Shown here: piece by piece, positions 23,739 through 33,332 of the stretch
How positions within the stretch are numbered: position 1 is the first letter of the stretch
Layout: each line of letters opens with the position of its first letter
Source: Candidatus Omnitrophota bacterium
GTDB taxonomy: Bacteria > Omnitrophota > JACPQZ01
Direction of reading: 5' to 3'
Assembly (NCBI GenBank): GCA_016190205.1
Contig: JACPQZ010000038.1
Coordinates: forward strand, 1 to 64,000
DNA length: 64,000 nucleotides
Translations under genes and position numbers: made by a program
Notes under the pieces: generated by a model
Told to the model about the DNA's origin: nothing
What the model saw: only the letters and a program-made list of their open reading frames with translations
Databases searched by the model: none

Positions 23739-25525
23739 ACCGCGCACTCTCCCTGACCCACGGTGAGCTTAAATTCCTCTTTTTGATCCCAGTCCACGTA
23801 CACGCCGCGGTTCGTGTCGTACTCCTCAACTTGGGCGAGGTCCTTCAAGGCCTCACGCGCGGCCTCGCGGTCGAGGCGTCTTAAGTACGCTGCGATCGAT
23901 TCACCCGGGGCGCGTTCCTTGCGATAGAGCGCAATAATACGCTCAACCGCCTCGGGCACCTTTTTGGTAGGGAGCTTCATGATGGCGCGTCCTATCTGGC
24001 AGACTTCCTGGTCCATGCCGCCCCCGAAGAACATCTGCACATGGGGAACCTCACGGCCGTTACGAGTTCCCACCGCCCCGTGAAAGCCTAAGGCCGCGAC
24101 GTGGTGCTGGCCGCAGGAATTGGGGCAGCCGCTGATTTTGATGGTCAAGTCCTTGACGTCCTCGTACTTCCCATTGCCCTGGGCAAACATCTCGTTCAAG
24201 GCCCGCGCAAGTCCTTTCGAGGACGTGATCCCGAGATTACAGGTATCCGCCCCGGGGCAGGCCAGGACATCGTAGACCTGTCCTGCCCCCGCCTTGGGAA
24301 AACCCAATTTTTGAAGCTCCACATAAAGAGCCAGGACATGTTCGTCACGGACCCAGCGGATGAGCACGTTCTGGGTAATGGAAAGCCGCACCTTGCCGTC
24401 GGCAAAACGGGTTGATAGTTCAGCCATGCCCCTCATCTGGGCGGGGGTCATATCCCCAATAGGAATGAGGACCTCGACCGTGGAGTAACCCTTGTGCTTC
24501 TGGGGGAAGACGTTGGCCGCCTTCCAATGATTGAACTCGGGGCTCGTGAGCATCACCTTTGGCGGCGGGTTTTTAGGAGAGGGGGGAGGGGCCTCCTCCC
24601 ACTTGGCTTTATATTCCTCGATATCCGGGTACCTGACGCCCTGGGCCTTCAAGGCTTCGGCCTCTTGCAAAACGCGCTTTTTAAATTCTTCAAAACCAAT
24701 TTTTCTTACCAGAAACTTCATACGGGCTTGGTTTTTGTTGACGCGGTCTCCGCATCGGTCTTGAATCCTGACGATCGCGTGCATGAGCCGGAGAAAATCC
24801 TTTTCCTGGACAAAGTCGGACAGGAGCTGGCCCACCATCGGGGCTGCCCCCAAGCCCCCGCCCGCATACATCTTAAATCCGCACACGGGTTTTCCGTTTA
24901 CAGCCTTTATCTTGGGGACCAGGCCAATTTCGTTAAACGTCACCTGCCCCTCATTCTTATGCGAGGAGGCGAAATTGATCTTAAACTTGCGCGGGAGCTT
25001 CTGGCTGTCGGGGTGCCTTAAGAAATACGCGGAGGTCATGCGCGCATAGGGGGTGACGTCAAAAGGCTCTTCTGAACTCACCCCCGCCATGGGATCGGCC
25101 ACCACGTTTCGGATGGAGTTGCCGCAGGCCTCCCGCGTTGTCAGGCCCGCCTCGTACAGAAGGCGCAATACGGTGGGCGTATCCGGGGTCTGGACGAAGT
25201 GTATCTGGATGTCCTGCCGGGTCGTGATGTGGCCCAGTTTGTGCGCGGTGTAGTTATCGATAATATCGGCGATACGCACGAGCTGATCGCGGGTTAAGAT
25301 CCCCGAGGGGATCTTGATCCGGATCATGTGGTTCGTGCCGCCCTGCCTCTGGCCGTAGACCCCCCTCATCAGGCGAAAGGGCCTGAACGTATCGTCAAAA
25401 ATCTCCCGCCTCAAGTAGCGGCTGACCATCTCGCTAAAATCAGAAAGATCCTTCTCAACTTCCACTGGAAGGGGTATCCCGGAAGGTTTGAGGGCCCGCG
25501 AGGTTAGTGCGCTGTTCGTTTCCAT
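23735..25525 (-). CDS. Siroheme [4Fe-4S] nitrite/sulfite reductase (NirA/Sir type)
   Basis: A 596-residue cytoplasmic enzyme reducing nitrite to ammonia or sulfite to sulfide with six electrons. Both halves of the pseudo-dimeric fold are present. The N-terminal half has GQRQGGTNHMIRIKIPSG and TTRQDIQIHF. The C-terminal half has cluster/siroheme ligands CPGADTC and CPNSCG. A C-terminal tail of about 60 residues ends near GQGECAV. The ferredoxin-dependent nitrite and sulfite forms are hard to tell apart by eye. It is followed by two Crp/Fnr genes in one operon and preceded by a palindromic operator, suggesting nitrogen- or sulfur-oxyanion-linked anaerobic control. Confidence 0.88.
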   Translation of the reverse strand: METNSALTSRALKPSGIPLPVEVEKDLSDFSEMVSRYLRREIFDDTFRPFRLMRGVYGQRQGGTNHMIRIKIPSGILTRDQLVRIADIIDNYTAHKLGHITTRQDIQIHFVQTPDTPTVLRLLYEAGLTTREACGNSIRNVVADPMAGVSSEEPFDVTPYARMTSAYFLRHPDSQKLPRKFKINFASSHKNEGQVTFNEIGLVPKIKAVNGKPVCGFKMYAGGGLGAAPMVGQLLSDFVQEKDFLRLMHAIVRIQDRCGDRVNKNQARMKFLVRKIGFEEFKKRVLQEAEALKAQGVRYPDIEEYKAKWEEAPPPSPKNPPPKVMLTSPEFNHWKAANVFPQKHKGYSTVEVLIPIGDMTPAQMRGMAELSTRFADGKVRLSITQNVLIRWVRDEHVLALYVELQKLGFPKAGAGQVYDVLACPGADTCNLGITSSKGLARALNEMFAQGNGKYEDVKDLTIKISGCPNSCGQHHVAALGFHGAVGTRNGREVPHVQMFFGGGMDQEVCQIGRAIMKLPTKKVPEAVERIIALYRKERAPGESIAAYLRRLDREAAREALKDLAQVEEYDTNRGVYVDWDQKEEFKLTVGQGECAV

Positions 25526-25554
25526 AACTAGTTCCTTTTAAAGGGCTTATAGAT

Positions 25555-25597
25555 TTAATAAGGCGGGGTGCGTCACTGCTCGGTGATGTACGTCACC
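25555..25597 (-). promoter_or_regulatory. FNR/Crp-type operator and -10 upstream of siroheme reductase operon
   Basis: GGTGATGTACGTCACC at 25582-25597 is a perfect palindrome with TGA-N6-TCA core. A reverse-strand -10 TATTAA at 25560-25555 predicts a start near 25548. The distance from site centre (25589.5) to that start is about 41.5, the class II activator geometry. The outer bases differ (GG/CC in place of TA/CA) from the other three sites. Confidence 0.6.
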
Positions 25598-25631
25598 TAG
25601 CGTACCACAAGGGCGGCTGCCCGGTCAAATG

Positions 25632-25674
25632 CCAGACACGCTGTCGTGTCTGCCAGACACGACAGCGTGTCTGG
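25632..25674. repeat. Perfect 43-bp palindrome at end of pst operon
   Basis: Two 21-bp arms are exact reverse complements around one central C. Each arm is itself almost a hairpin (CAGACACG-CTGT-CGTGTCTG and CAGACACG-ACAG-CGTGTCTG). The palindrome starts one base after the phoU stop codon and lies upstream of the divergently placed siroheme reductase promoter. No T-run follows, so it is not a classical intrinsic terminator. It could protect the 3' end, act as a REP-like bidirectional element, or bind protein. Confidence 0.8.
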
Positions 25675-25675
25675 G

Positions 25676-26353
25676 TCACGGGGGGGGTGCTACCAAATCC
25701 TTGGTGTGGTGCTTAATAGACTTTCCCTGAACGAGATAGATCACATCCTCCGCAATATTGGTGGCATGATCGGCCACCCGCTCCACCTGGCGGCTCACGA
25801 GGATGAGGCTCAAGGACCGTGTGATCGTCTTGGAATCTTCCAGCATATAGGTCAAAAGGGCGCGGAAAATCTGATGATCGAGTTCGTCCACTTCCCGGTC
25901 CCTTAGGCAGACTTGACGCGCGAGCCCCGCGTCCTTCCGGACAAAGGCATCCAGGCTATCCTTAAACATCCCCTGCGCGAGATCAGCCATGCGGGTGAGA
26001 TTGACCAGGGGTTTTAAGGGGGGCTCCTTGATAAGGTCCAGAACCCGCTCGGCAATATTGACCGCGAGGTCCCCCACGCGCTCGAGGTCGTTATTGAGCT
26101 TAAAGGCCATTGCAATGAACCTCAAATCGACCGCCTCCGGCTGGTAGAGCGCCAAGAGCTTTAGGCACCTCTCATCGATCGCGATCTCAAGCTGATCGAT
26201 TGATTTGTCCGCCTGGATCACGCCCTCCGCAAGTTTCGGATCCCGCGCGACCAAAGACTTCACGGCCTTACCGATGGCCTCCTCTGCAAGGCCAGCCATC
26301 GTCAACAGATCCTGCCTTAACCCTTTAAGTTCCGCCTCGATGCGCTCACGCAT
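25676..26353 (-). CDS. phoU: Phosphate transport regulator PhoU
   Basis: A 225-residue protein of two repeated three-helix PhoU domains. Metal-binding stretches are present in each half: FKLNNDLERVGDLAVNIAE and LVSRQVERVADHATNIAED. It links the PstSCAB transporter to the PhoR kinase, damping the Pho response when phosphate is ample. It follows pstB by 12 bp and is the last gene of the phosphate operon. Confidence 0.95.
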   Translation of the reverse strand: MRERIEAELKGLRQDLLTMAGLAEEAIGKAVKSLVARDPKLAEGVIQADKSIDQLEIAIDERCLKLLALYQPEAVDLRFIAMAFKLNNDLERVGDLAVNIAERVLDLIKEPPLKPLVNLTRMADLAQGMFKDSLDAFVRKDAGLARQVCLRDREVDELDHQIFRALLTYMLEDSKTITRSLSLILVSRQVERVADHATNIAEDVIYLVQGKSIKHHTKDLVAPPP

Positions 26354-26365
26354 GGCCTGCCCCTC

Positions 26366-27142
26366 TCATCCAAAACGACCTGTGATATATGCCTCGGTCC
26401 TTTTATCCGTTGGGTTCGTAAACATAGTCTCCGTCTGGTCAAATTCCACGAGTTCTCCCATCAGCAAAAACCCAGCCACATCTGAAACCCGCGCCGCCTG
26501 CTGCATGTTGTGCGTGACGATGACAATAGTATAGCGCGCCTTCAGGGTATACAACAGCTCCTCAATCTTGCCCGTAGCGATGGGGTCCAGGGCCGAACAG
26601 GGCTCGTCGAGGAGCAAGACCTCCGGACCCACGGCCAGGGTGCGCGCAATGCAGAGGCGCTGCTGCTGCCCTCCGGAAAGCCCCAGGGCGTTTTTGTGGA
26701 GGCGGTCCCGGACCTCGTCCCAGAGGGCCGCCTGCTTGAGACTGCGCTCCACCACTTCATCGATCACCCTGCGGCTCCTCTCTCCGTTCACGCGCAGCCC
26801 ATAGGCGACATTTTCATAGACCGATTTGGGGAAGGGATTGGGCTTTTGAAAGACCATCCCAACCCGCTTGCGGAGCGCACTCACGTCCAAGTTGGGGTCG
26901 TAGAGATCCTGTCCGTACAAACACATGCGGCCTTCTATGCGCGCGCCGTCAATGAGATCGTTTAAGCGATTCAAACAGCGTATGAGCGTGGACTTCCCGC
27001 AGCCGGAAGGCCCGATGAGGGCCGTCACCTGATGCTCACGAAACGGCATGGTAACGTTCGAGATAGCGTGCGCGGTCCCATACCACACGTTGAGGTCTTG
27101 TATTTCCATCGCTGCCTCTTGAGCTCTTACCGCCTCCTCCAT
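26366..27142 (-). CDS. pstB: Phosphate ABC transporter ATP-binding protein PstB
   Basis: A 258-residue ATPase with Walker [11 protein letters not shown]-loop FQKPNPFP (typical of PstB), signature LSGGQQQR, Walker [13 protein letters not shown] and the switch His in VTHNMQQA. It energises PstC/PstA. ATG 27142 is preceded by a purine-rich GGAGGAG stretch. An N-terminal extension of about 12 residues precedes the usual start ([11 protein letters not shown]). It follows pstA by 22 bp. Confidence 0.96.
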   Translation of the reverse strand: MEEAVRAQEAAMEIQDLNVWYGTAHAISNVTMPFREHQVTALIGPSGCGKSTLIRCLNRLNDLIDGARIEGRMCLYGQDLYDPNLDVSALRKRVGMVFQKPNPFPKSVYENVAYGLRVNGERSRRVIDEVVERSLKQAALWDEVRDRLHKNALGLSGGQQQRLCIARTLAVGPEVLLLDEPCSALDPIATGKIEELLYTLKARYTIVIVTHNMQQAARVSDVAGFLLMGELVEFDQTETMFTNPTDKRTEAYITGRFG

Positions 27143-27164
27143 CTTCTCTCCTCCCTCCTCCTTC

Positions 27165-28787
27165 CTAAATCTGCGCGCCCTGAAAGCGCGTCCTAAGCCT
27201 TGCCCGTATCACGATCGCGGCCCAGTTGAGCATGAGCACGATCCCCACAAGAAGAAGGGCCGTCATAAACACCATGGGCTTGGAGGCCTCGACATTGGGC
27301 GATTGAAAACCCACGTCGTAGATATGAAACCCGAGATGCATGAAGCGCCTTTCCAGGTGAAAAAAGGGGAAGTTAAGATCGAAGGGAAGCTCGGGCGCAA
27401 GCTTCACCACCCCTGTGATCATGAGGGGCGCCACCTCCCCCGCCCCCCGCGCCATCGCGAGGATCATGCCCGTCAAAATGCCCGGAAGGGCGGAAGGCAG
27501 GACGACGCGCCAGATGGTCTGAAACCGGGTAGCCCCGCAGGCTAAAGACGCCTCACGGTAGGAACGCGGAACCGCCACCAGCGCCTCTTCTGTCGCGACG
27601 ATAACCACAGGAACAGTCAAGAGGGCAAGCGTAAAAGATGCCCACAAAATTCCCCCTCCTCCAAAGGTCGGCGTAGGAAGCCGCTCCGCGAACAGCAAGC
27701 GGTCTAGTGTTCCCCCCACGAGGTAGCAGAAGAACCCCAGCCCAAAAACCCCGAAGACGATCGAAGGGACCCCGGCCAGGTTATTGACCGCAATGCGGAC
27801 CGCCGAAACCAGGGGACCTTTGTGCGCGTACTCATTGAGATAAAGCGCCGTCAAGACCCCGAAGGGCACAACGGCCACCGCCATCATGAGGGTCATGAGC
27901 ACCGTACCGAAGATCGCAGGGGCCACCCCGCCTTCCGAGTTGGCCTCGCGCGGCTCATCGAAAATGAATTCCTTGAGGCGCGACGCGTACACACCCAGCC
28001 GCCCGAACCAAGAGAGGCTGTTGGGGGCGTGCACCCGCACGATGGAAGAAATCGGAAGCTCCTTCTTAAAGCCCTCCACCGTGGCCAAGGTCACGCGGTA
28101 GGCCTCATCCTGGGAGCGCAGAACCGTAAGTTCCTCCGCGATTTTTCCGTACCGCTCTTCAAGCCGGCGCATGGCCTCCTCGTGCGCGGCCCGCACACGC
28201 TCCATCCCCTGGGCACCCAGTCCGTATCTTAGCTCGTTACGGCGCAGGGCCAAACGCTCCCGCTCCATCGCGTCATTGAGTTTGCCGATCACATGCCGTT
28301 CGATGTGACGGATTTTTTTTGCCCGGGCCCGGGCCGCGCGCATTTCTTCATGAAGCTGCGGCAAAAGTCTGTTCTCGTCCGAAATTTTTGCTTCGGGCGT
28401 TTCGATCCCCCGGATAAACCCAAAAAACGGGCCCCATTCGAGCCTTTCGACGACCACCGCGTCCTTTGGCTTCGTGCGCCTGATAACCTCATGGTCATTA
28501 AGCCACACGAAGTCCGTTCCATAAAACTCCCTGTCGGCGATCCGGTAGAAGGTTCTCGTGAAGCCGCTCCCCACGTCCCACGTCCCACGTCCCACGTCCC
28601 TCATATATTCCCTGCCTTGCACCACCCCCAAATAAACCTTCCCAGTACCGTCCTCAACCTGCCAGAGCGGCCTTGGCCAGAAGGCCCCCAGCCCCATGTA
28701 GAGGATGAAACCCAAAAGGGACGCAATCATGATGAGCGAAAGTCCCAGCATCATGCCGGAAAGCCAGGTGTAGAGGCGGTCTTTCAT
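27165..28787 (-). CDS. pstA: Phosphate ABC transporter permease PstA with large periplasmic insertion
   Basis: A 540-residue permease against about 290 in ordinary PstA. Helix 1 is at residues 10-32, then a roughly 220-residue periplasmic insertion rich in Arg, Glu and Ala (coiled coil around residues 140-225), then the standard five-helix core. The core has the EAA-type loop [21 protein letters not shown] 7-bp tandem repeat lies in the insertion (28570-28600), read as [10 protein letters not shown]. The ATG overlaps the pstC stop (ATGA). Similar long PstA/PstC pairs occur in several Gram-negative groups; the insertions probably interact with each other or with PstS. Confidence 0.92.
   Translation of the reverse strand: MKDRLYTWLSGMMLGLSLIMIASLLGFILYMGLGAFWPRPLWQVEDGTGKVYLGVVQGREYMRDVGRGTWDVGSGFTRTFYRIADREFYGTDFVWLNDHEVIRRTKPKDAVVVERLEWGPFFGFIRGIETPEAKISDENRLLPQLHEEMRAARARAKKIRHIERHVIGKLNDAMERERLALRRNELRYGLGAQGMERVRAAHEEAMRRLEERYGKIAEELTVLRSQDEAYRVTLATVEGFKKELPISSIVRVHAPNSLSWFGRLGVYASRLKEFIFDEPREANSEGGVAPAIFGTVLMTLMMAVAVVPFGVLTALYLNEYAHKGPLVSAVRIAVNNLAGVPSIVFGVFGLGFFCYLVGGTLDRLLFAERLPTPTFGGGGILWASFTLALLTVPVVIVATEEALVAVPRSYREASLACGATRFQTIWRVVLPSALPGILTGMILAMARGAGEVAPLMITGVVKLAPELPFDLNFPFFHLERRFMHLGFHIYDVGFQSPNVEASKPMVFMTALLLVGIVLMLNWAAIVIRARLRTRFQGAQI
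28570..28600. repeat. Heptanucleotide tandem repeat (CCCACGT)x4 within pstA
   Basis: Four perfect copies of CCCACGT plus a partial CCC lie inside the pstA coding region. As a 7-bp unit, gain or loss of one copy shifts the reading frame about 70 residues into the permease. Confidence 0.9.
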
Positions 28788-31009
28788 AATCCCGCAAGCC
28801 TCGCGCGCAGTTTAAGCCGGACGATCTCCGCCGCCGTATTCACCACAAACGAGATGCCAAAAAGAATAAGGGCGGCCACGAAAAGCACCCGGTAGTGACT
28901 GCTTCCAAAAGGCGCCTCCGGAATCTCCACGGCGATGTTTGCGGAGAGCGCCCGGAAACCGTTAAAGATCGACCAGTCCATGATGGGGGTATTGCCCGTC
29001 GCCATGAGGACGATCATGGTCTCCCCCACCGCCCGCCCAAAGCCCACCATGACGCCCGAAAAAACCCCGGATCCGGCGGCCGGGAGAACCACCCGCGTGG
29101 CCGTCTGCCAGGCCGTCGCCCCGCAGGCTAAAGACGCCGAAACCAGATGCCTCGGCACCGAGCTAAAGGCATCCTCGCAAATGGTAAATATGATAGGAAT
29201 AATGGCAAACCCCATCGCCCAGCCCACGACGATTGAGTTGCGCTGATCATAGCGAATCCCGGCCGCTTGGTTCATCCAGAGGTCAAACCGTCCGCCAAAC
29301 AGCACACGCTCGAGCCAGGGTCCCAATAGTGCCGCCGCCCAGAGCCCGGCCGCGATCCAAACACAAAGGAGCCAGAGCTCACGGCTTGAGGAAAAGGTGC
29401 CGGATGGCGCACGCCCCTTTGCGCACAGGAGCATCCCCAAGAAGACCACTCCGGGAACTACGAGGGGGACGATGAGGACCGACACGATGTGGCGCTCAAC
29501 CAAAGGGGCGAGTACCAGACCCGCCACAAATCCCAGGACCACGCTCGGAAGAGATGCCATGAGTTCAATCACCGACTTACACGGGCCGCGCAGCTTCTTG
29601 TCCAGAAATTGCGAGGTATAGAGAGCCCCAAAAAGCGCGAGCGGCACGGAAAAGAGCATGGCATAAAGAGTCCCCTTAAGCGTCCCAAACACAAGCGGCA
29701 CGAGCCCGAACTTGGGCTCAAAGTCATCCGTCGCGCCGTGGGACTGCCAGGTGTGCTTGGGCTCATCATGGCCCTCATACCAGACCTTGCGAAAGAGGGT
29801 CTTGAGACTCACGTCTGGATGGGGATTCGCAATAAACCAGTGCTCGAGCCGGCCCGGACCATCTGTAAACACAGCCCCGTCCGCCTTGGGGGCAAAAGCC
29901 ACAGCTTCTGGGACGAACCCTAAAGCCCGCTCCGCGAGCGCCCGTTCGGTGGTCATGTGCATGAGGCGCGCCTTTCCATCCTCGAACACAGCCACAAAGC
30001 TCTTGTCGCGCGGAGAAGGAATGAGTGTCCGGACCGGAGAAGAGTGCAACTGGAAGGGATGGATAAGGGTGAGCTTTTTCCCGTCACGACTTACTGGATC
30101 CCCCACCAGTGACCAGGTAGACACGCTCCCGTCGCTGCCACCTACTACAAAAGACCGGCCGCCCAAAAGCGGGGTCAGGCCCGTCACCGCACCTTCCGAA
30201 ACAGCTCGGACTATCTCCGCGAGCTCGGGCTCCCCCTCCCGTCTGAATTTGAACCGCGCGACTTCCCCCGCCCGCGTCCCTACCAGTAGCCCCGCGCCGT
30301 CCTCCAGAACAAGGACTGTGGTTGGAGCGCCGACATCCTCATACGAAAGGATATCGCTTTTTGTCTCCAAGACGGGCTCCCCAACTAAAGGCCTCTGTAT
30401 CGCTATTCGGCTTAAGACAAGTCTCTGCTCATCCAGGATACATGCGATGACGCCATAGTCCGCGCTCCACGCATGGGAAAGAGCCGAGATAGGGTGCCCA
30501 GGCTCGATCTCGACCACCGCCTCGCGCTCAACGCGCGGTACGGTCTTTGGTTCCGTCCCCTCAAAACCCGTGTCAAGCGCGAGCTCGCCCACCCACACCG
30601 CCCCAGTATCCGTCCCCAGCGCAACGGTTGAGCCGTCGCCGGAGCGGGACGCGGCTTGAACGACCGCTCCATCCAGCCCCGCGAGCTCGACCTCCTGAAG
30701 CAGCCTGCCATCTTTGAGTGAATGCACAAACGCCTTTGGGGCACCGGCAATGATAAGCGCCTCTTCGCGGCGCTCGTCCACGAGCACAAGTCTTGGCTCT
30801 TCCCCGGCCCCCGCGAGTCGAAGCGCGGACACGCGCTCCATGCGCGCCCCGGACAAGAGCGGCAGGGCCTCAAAAAACAAAAAGGCCCCAATCCCCAATA
30901 TGGCCGCTATGACCAAGGCCGCATTGGCCGCTATAAAAATGCCCGCCAGACGGTCCTCTATCCTGGCGCGCCGCCTGAAGGGTAATTCTCTTTCGGTTTG
31001 CGTTCTCAA
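28784..31009 (-). CDS. pstC: Phosphate ABC transporter permease PstC with periplasmic beta-propeller domain
   Basis: A 741-residue permease, more than twice the usual length. An N-terminal helix (residues 25-50) is followed by about 370 residues with repeating SxxGxxVxxGTDTGxVW-like blades, probably a WD40-type propeller. The transmembrane core (from [19 protein letters not shown]) with EAA loop [20 protein letters not shown] comes after. The start appears to be TTG 31009, overlapping the pstS stop (TTGA). The propeller should lie in the periplasm, where it could contact PstS or PhoR. Confidence 0.9.
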   Translation of the reverse strand: MRTQTERELPFRRRARIEDRLAGIFIAANAALVIAAILGIGAFLFFEALPLLSGARMERVSALRLAGAGEEPRLVLVDERREEALIIAGAPKAFVHSLKDGRLLQEVELAGLDGAVVQAASRSGDGSTVALGTDTGAVWVGELALDTGFEGTEPKTVPRVEREAVVEIEPGHPISALSHAWSADYGVIACILDEQRLVLSRIAIQRPLVGEPVLETKSDILSYEDVGAPTTVLVLEDGAGLLVGTRAGEVARFKFRREGEPELAEIVRAVSEGAVTGLTPLLGGRSFVVGGSDGSVSTWSLVGDPVSRDGKKLTLIHPFQLHSSPVRTLIPSPRDKSFVAVFEDGKARLMHMTTERALAERALGFVPEAVAFAPKADGAVFTDGPGRLEHWFIANPHPDVSLKTLFRKVWYEGHDEPKHTWQSHGATDDFEPKFGLVPLVFGTLKGTLYAMLFSVPLALFGALYTSQFLDKKLRGPCKSVIELMASLPSVVLGFVAGLVLAPLVERHIVSVLIVPLVVPGVVFLGMLLCAKGRAPSGTFSSSRELWLLCVWIAAGLWAAALLGPWLERVLFGGRFDLWMNQAAGIRYDQRNSIVVGWAMGFAIIPIIFTICEDAFSSVPRHLVSASLACGATAWQTATRVVLPAAGSGVFSGVMVGFGRAVGETMIVLMATGNTPIMDWSIFNGFRALSANIAVEIPEAPFGSSHYRVLFVAALILFGISFVVNTAAEIVRLKLRARLAGL

Positions 31010-31989
31010 TGAAGCTTCGCCCGCTCTGCCTCTGCTATTTCCTTCGCCAGAGGGACATAACCATCCTTCACCACGACCTCCTGCCCCTCGATGCTCAAGA
31101 CATACTCCAGAAACTGTTCGACCAACGGATCCAGAGGCCGCCCCGGCGCCTTATTGACATATACATAAAGGTAACGGCTCAAAGGGTACGAGCCCGCGTA
31201 CACATGGTCCGGAGTGGCCTCGTACACGCTCACGCTCCCAGGCGCCTGTAGCGGGACGGCGCGTACCCCGGCAGTCCGGTAACCCAGGCCGCTGTAACCA
31301 ATGCCCGCCCGGTCGTTCGTGATGCCCTCCACCACAGCGGCAGAACCCGGCTGTTCCTTGACCGAATTTTTAAAATCCCCTTTGCTCAAGGCATGCTCTT
31401 TGAAATATCCATAAGTTCCCGAGGCAGAGTTCCGACCGTACAAACTGATCGGTAAAGACTCCCACTCGCCTGCAAGACCCTGTTCGCCCCATGTCGTAAT
31501 GTCCCGGGGGGCCCCGCTCAAGCGCGTGCTCGAGAATATGGCATCCACTTCTTGAAGGGTAAGCCGTTCGATCGGGTTATCCTTGTTGACATAGACGGCC
31601 AGGGCATCCAGGGCCACGCCCACGGCCGTGGGCTTATAGCCAAACTTTTTCTCGAAGGCGTCTATCTCACTTGACTTCATCGGCCGCGACATGGGCCCGA
31701 GCTGGGCCACTCTGGAAATCAAGGCCGGAGGCGCCGTGGTGGAACCCTTTCCTTCGATCTGAATCCTGACGTTAGGATACTTCTTGCGGAAGCCCTCGGC
31801 CCAAAGGGTCATGAGGTTATTTAAAGTGTCCGACCCCACGCTCGAAAGATTTCCGGAAATTCCCCCCACCGTCTGATAGGGGGGTAGCCCAGGATCTACG
31901 GCCAAGACGCCCTCCCCTGTGCCCGCCCGCGCAAGATGCGCGCCGGCCGCTAGAGCCACGACCGCAGCCACCAGTCCGAATCGTTTCAT
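31006..31989 (-). CDS. pstS: Phosphate-binding protein PstS
   Basis: A 327-residue periplasmic binding protein with a signal peptide ending near LARA. Phosphate-binding loops typical of PstS are visible: [28 protein letters not shown] and [17 protein letters not shown] 31989 is chosen over GTG 31995. It captures phosphate for PstCAB. It lies 17 bp after the porin gene, so the porin, binding protein and permease form one outer-to-inner membrane uptake line. Confidence 0.94.
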   Translation of the reverse strand: MKRFGLVAAVVALAAGAHLARAGTGEGVLAVDPGLPPYQTVGGISGNLSSVGSDTLNNLMTLWAEGFRKKYPNVRIQIEGKGSTTAPPALISRVAQLGPMSRPMKSSEIDAFEKKFGYKPTAVGVALDALAVYVNKDNPIERLTLQEVDAIFSSTRLSGAPRDITTWGEQGLAGEWESLPISLYGRNSASGTYGYFKEHALSKGDFKNSVKEQPGSAAVVEGITNDRAGIGYSGLGYRTAGVRAVPLQAPGSVSVYEATPDHVYAGSYPLSRYLYVYVNKAPGRPLDPLVEQFLEYVLSIEGQEVVVKDGYVPLAKEIAEAERAKLH

Positions 31990-32006
31990 CGTCACACCGC
32001 GTGTGT

Positions 32007-33251
32007 TTAAAACTTGGTCACCCAGTCCATTTGAACGGTGTCAAAATGATTCTTGGACCCGGTGACCTCCTTCGTATCAAAATATTTCACTCCAAACGTT
32101 GAATTTTCGAGGACCGCTAGTTTCACCCAAAATACGTTCCCCTTGTGGTTGGTTCCTCCACCGCCAAAGTCGGAGTCCACAAAACCGTCGAATGCCGCAT
32201 CGGGTTCAAGGCGTTGAATGAAATAGCCCGCCTCCCAGCCTTCCACAAGATCCCAGGGCCTCTTGGCCTTTCCCAGCTTAAGGCCCACATGGTAGCCGTT
32301 TTCATCCGACTCCACCGAGGCGTTGTGGACCCAGTCACCGAAGGCCGAGACAGGAAGGGCGCCCACCTTCGAGGAGATCTCGACCGAGGGGTTGAGTTCA
32401 TTGAAATCATCCACGGCGGCACTGTTTCCGCTCGGGGTGTTGACGAGCGCATTCTTCGCAGAATTCTTATAGTCGTAGTAGGCAAAGGCCCCCTTAACCT
32501 TAAGCTGATTTAAGAACGGGGTGTCGGAGCTCTCGAAAGGCTTCAGGGCGAGCCCCGCCTGTCCCCCCCACAGGCTGGGGTTGTCCGTCCCAAATCCGTC
32601 GGAATCGATCGGAAAGGCACCCGCGTTTAAAAAGGCTCTCACCGGTCCCAAATCCTTCTCAAGCTGGCCGGAAGCCCCCGCAAATCCCAGCTCTTCGTCC
32701 CACACCAACGGGCTCGCAGTCCAGAAAGGATTCTCGAAAATCCCCCCTTTAAGCCTTAATGATTCCACGACCGCCACGCTCGGGGCGTATTCTACGTACG
32801 CCAAGTCCAGATTGAAGGTCTTCTTCGAGAAAGTATCGTCAAAAGTCTGATTGGTGGATACCGGGTCCGTGAGACTCCCGGTTGCCAAGCGCGCTTCGAC
32901 TTTCAGTTCATCCGTGACCCTGCCTTCCATGCCGAGGCGGAGACGGATGCGCTGACGGTGGAAATCTGCATTCGCGGTGCGGTCGCGGTATTCGTCCCGC
33001 AGGCGAAGCTCACCCTTTAATCTCCAGTTCCGGCTCCACTCGGGGACGATGTCCTGGGCGATTTCCTGATCCCGTTCCTCTTTCGTTTCCTTTATTTCCT
33101 GGCGGATCAAACCCGCCTCCACACTGGAGAGCACCCCCTTGTCCACCAATTTGTCCAAGAGGATATCCATCTCGCTTAAGGCCTGGGCCTGCGCATGGCA
33201 CAAGAAAACGCCTAAGCAAGACAAGACAAAACCACGCACCACTCGTGACAT
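32007..33251 (-). CDS. Putative outer-membrane porin of the phosphate operon
   Basis: A 414-residue barrel protein with a signal peptide ending near AQAQA. A helical N-terminal segment ([19 protein letters not shown]) parallels that of the porin at 2072, and the last strand ends [12 protein letters not shown] 33251 follows AAGGAG. As the first gene of the pst run it likely admits phosphate across the outer membrane. A direct repeat resembling a PhoB/PhoP box lies 63 bp upstream. Confidence 0.8.
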   Translation of the reverse strand: MSRVVRGFVLSCLGVFLCHAQAQALSEMDILLDKLVDKGVLSSVEAGLIRQEIKETKEERDQEIAQDIVPEWSRNWRLKGELRLRDEYRDRTANADFHRQRIRLRLGMEGRVTDELKVEARLATGSLTDPVSTNQTFDDTFSKKTFNLDLAYVEYAPSVAVVESLRLKGGIFENPFWTASPLVWDEELGFAGASGQLEKDLGPVRAFLNAGAFPIDSDGFGTDNPSLWGGQAGLALKPFESSDTPFLNQLKVKGAFAYYDYKNSAKNALVNTPSGNSAAVDDFNELNPSVEISSKVGALPVSAFGDWVHNASVESDENGYHVGLKLGKAKRPWDLVEGWEAGYFIQRLEPDAAFDGFVDSDFGGGGTNHKGNVFWVKLAVLENSTFGVKYFDTKEVTGSKNHFDTVQMDWVTKF

Positions 33252-33313
33252 AAGTTTCTCCTTTTCATGACACGACTACACTACAAGACGAGTGTTAGGA
33301 ATAAATAGAGGAG

Positions 33314-33330
33314 ATGTAATACCTGTGTAA
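33314..33330 (-). promoter_or_regulatory. Possible Pho box upstream of porin-pstSCAB-phoU
   Basis: The reverse strand reads TTACACAGGTATTACAT: two TTACAY hexamers 11 bp apart. This is close to the spacing of known PhoB/PhoP direct repeats (TTNACA-N5-TTNACA). It sits in the only sizeable gap of the Pho cluster, just before the porin gene, with an AT-rich stretch (CTATTTATT) further on that could be a -10. Confidence 0.35.
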
Positions 33331-33332
33331 GG

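Noticed and set aside
28570-28600. Short tandem repeats as a possible CRISPR
   Set aside because: The unit is 7 bp without spacers, inside a coding region; no CRISPR array or cas gene was seen.
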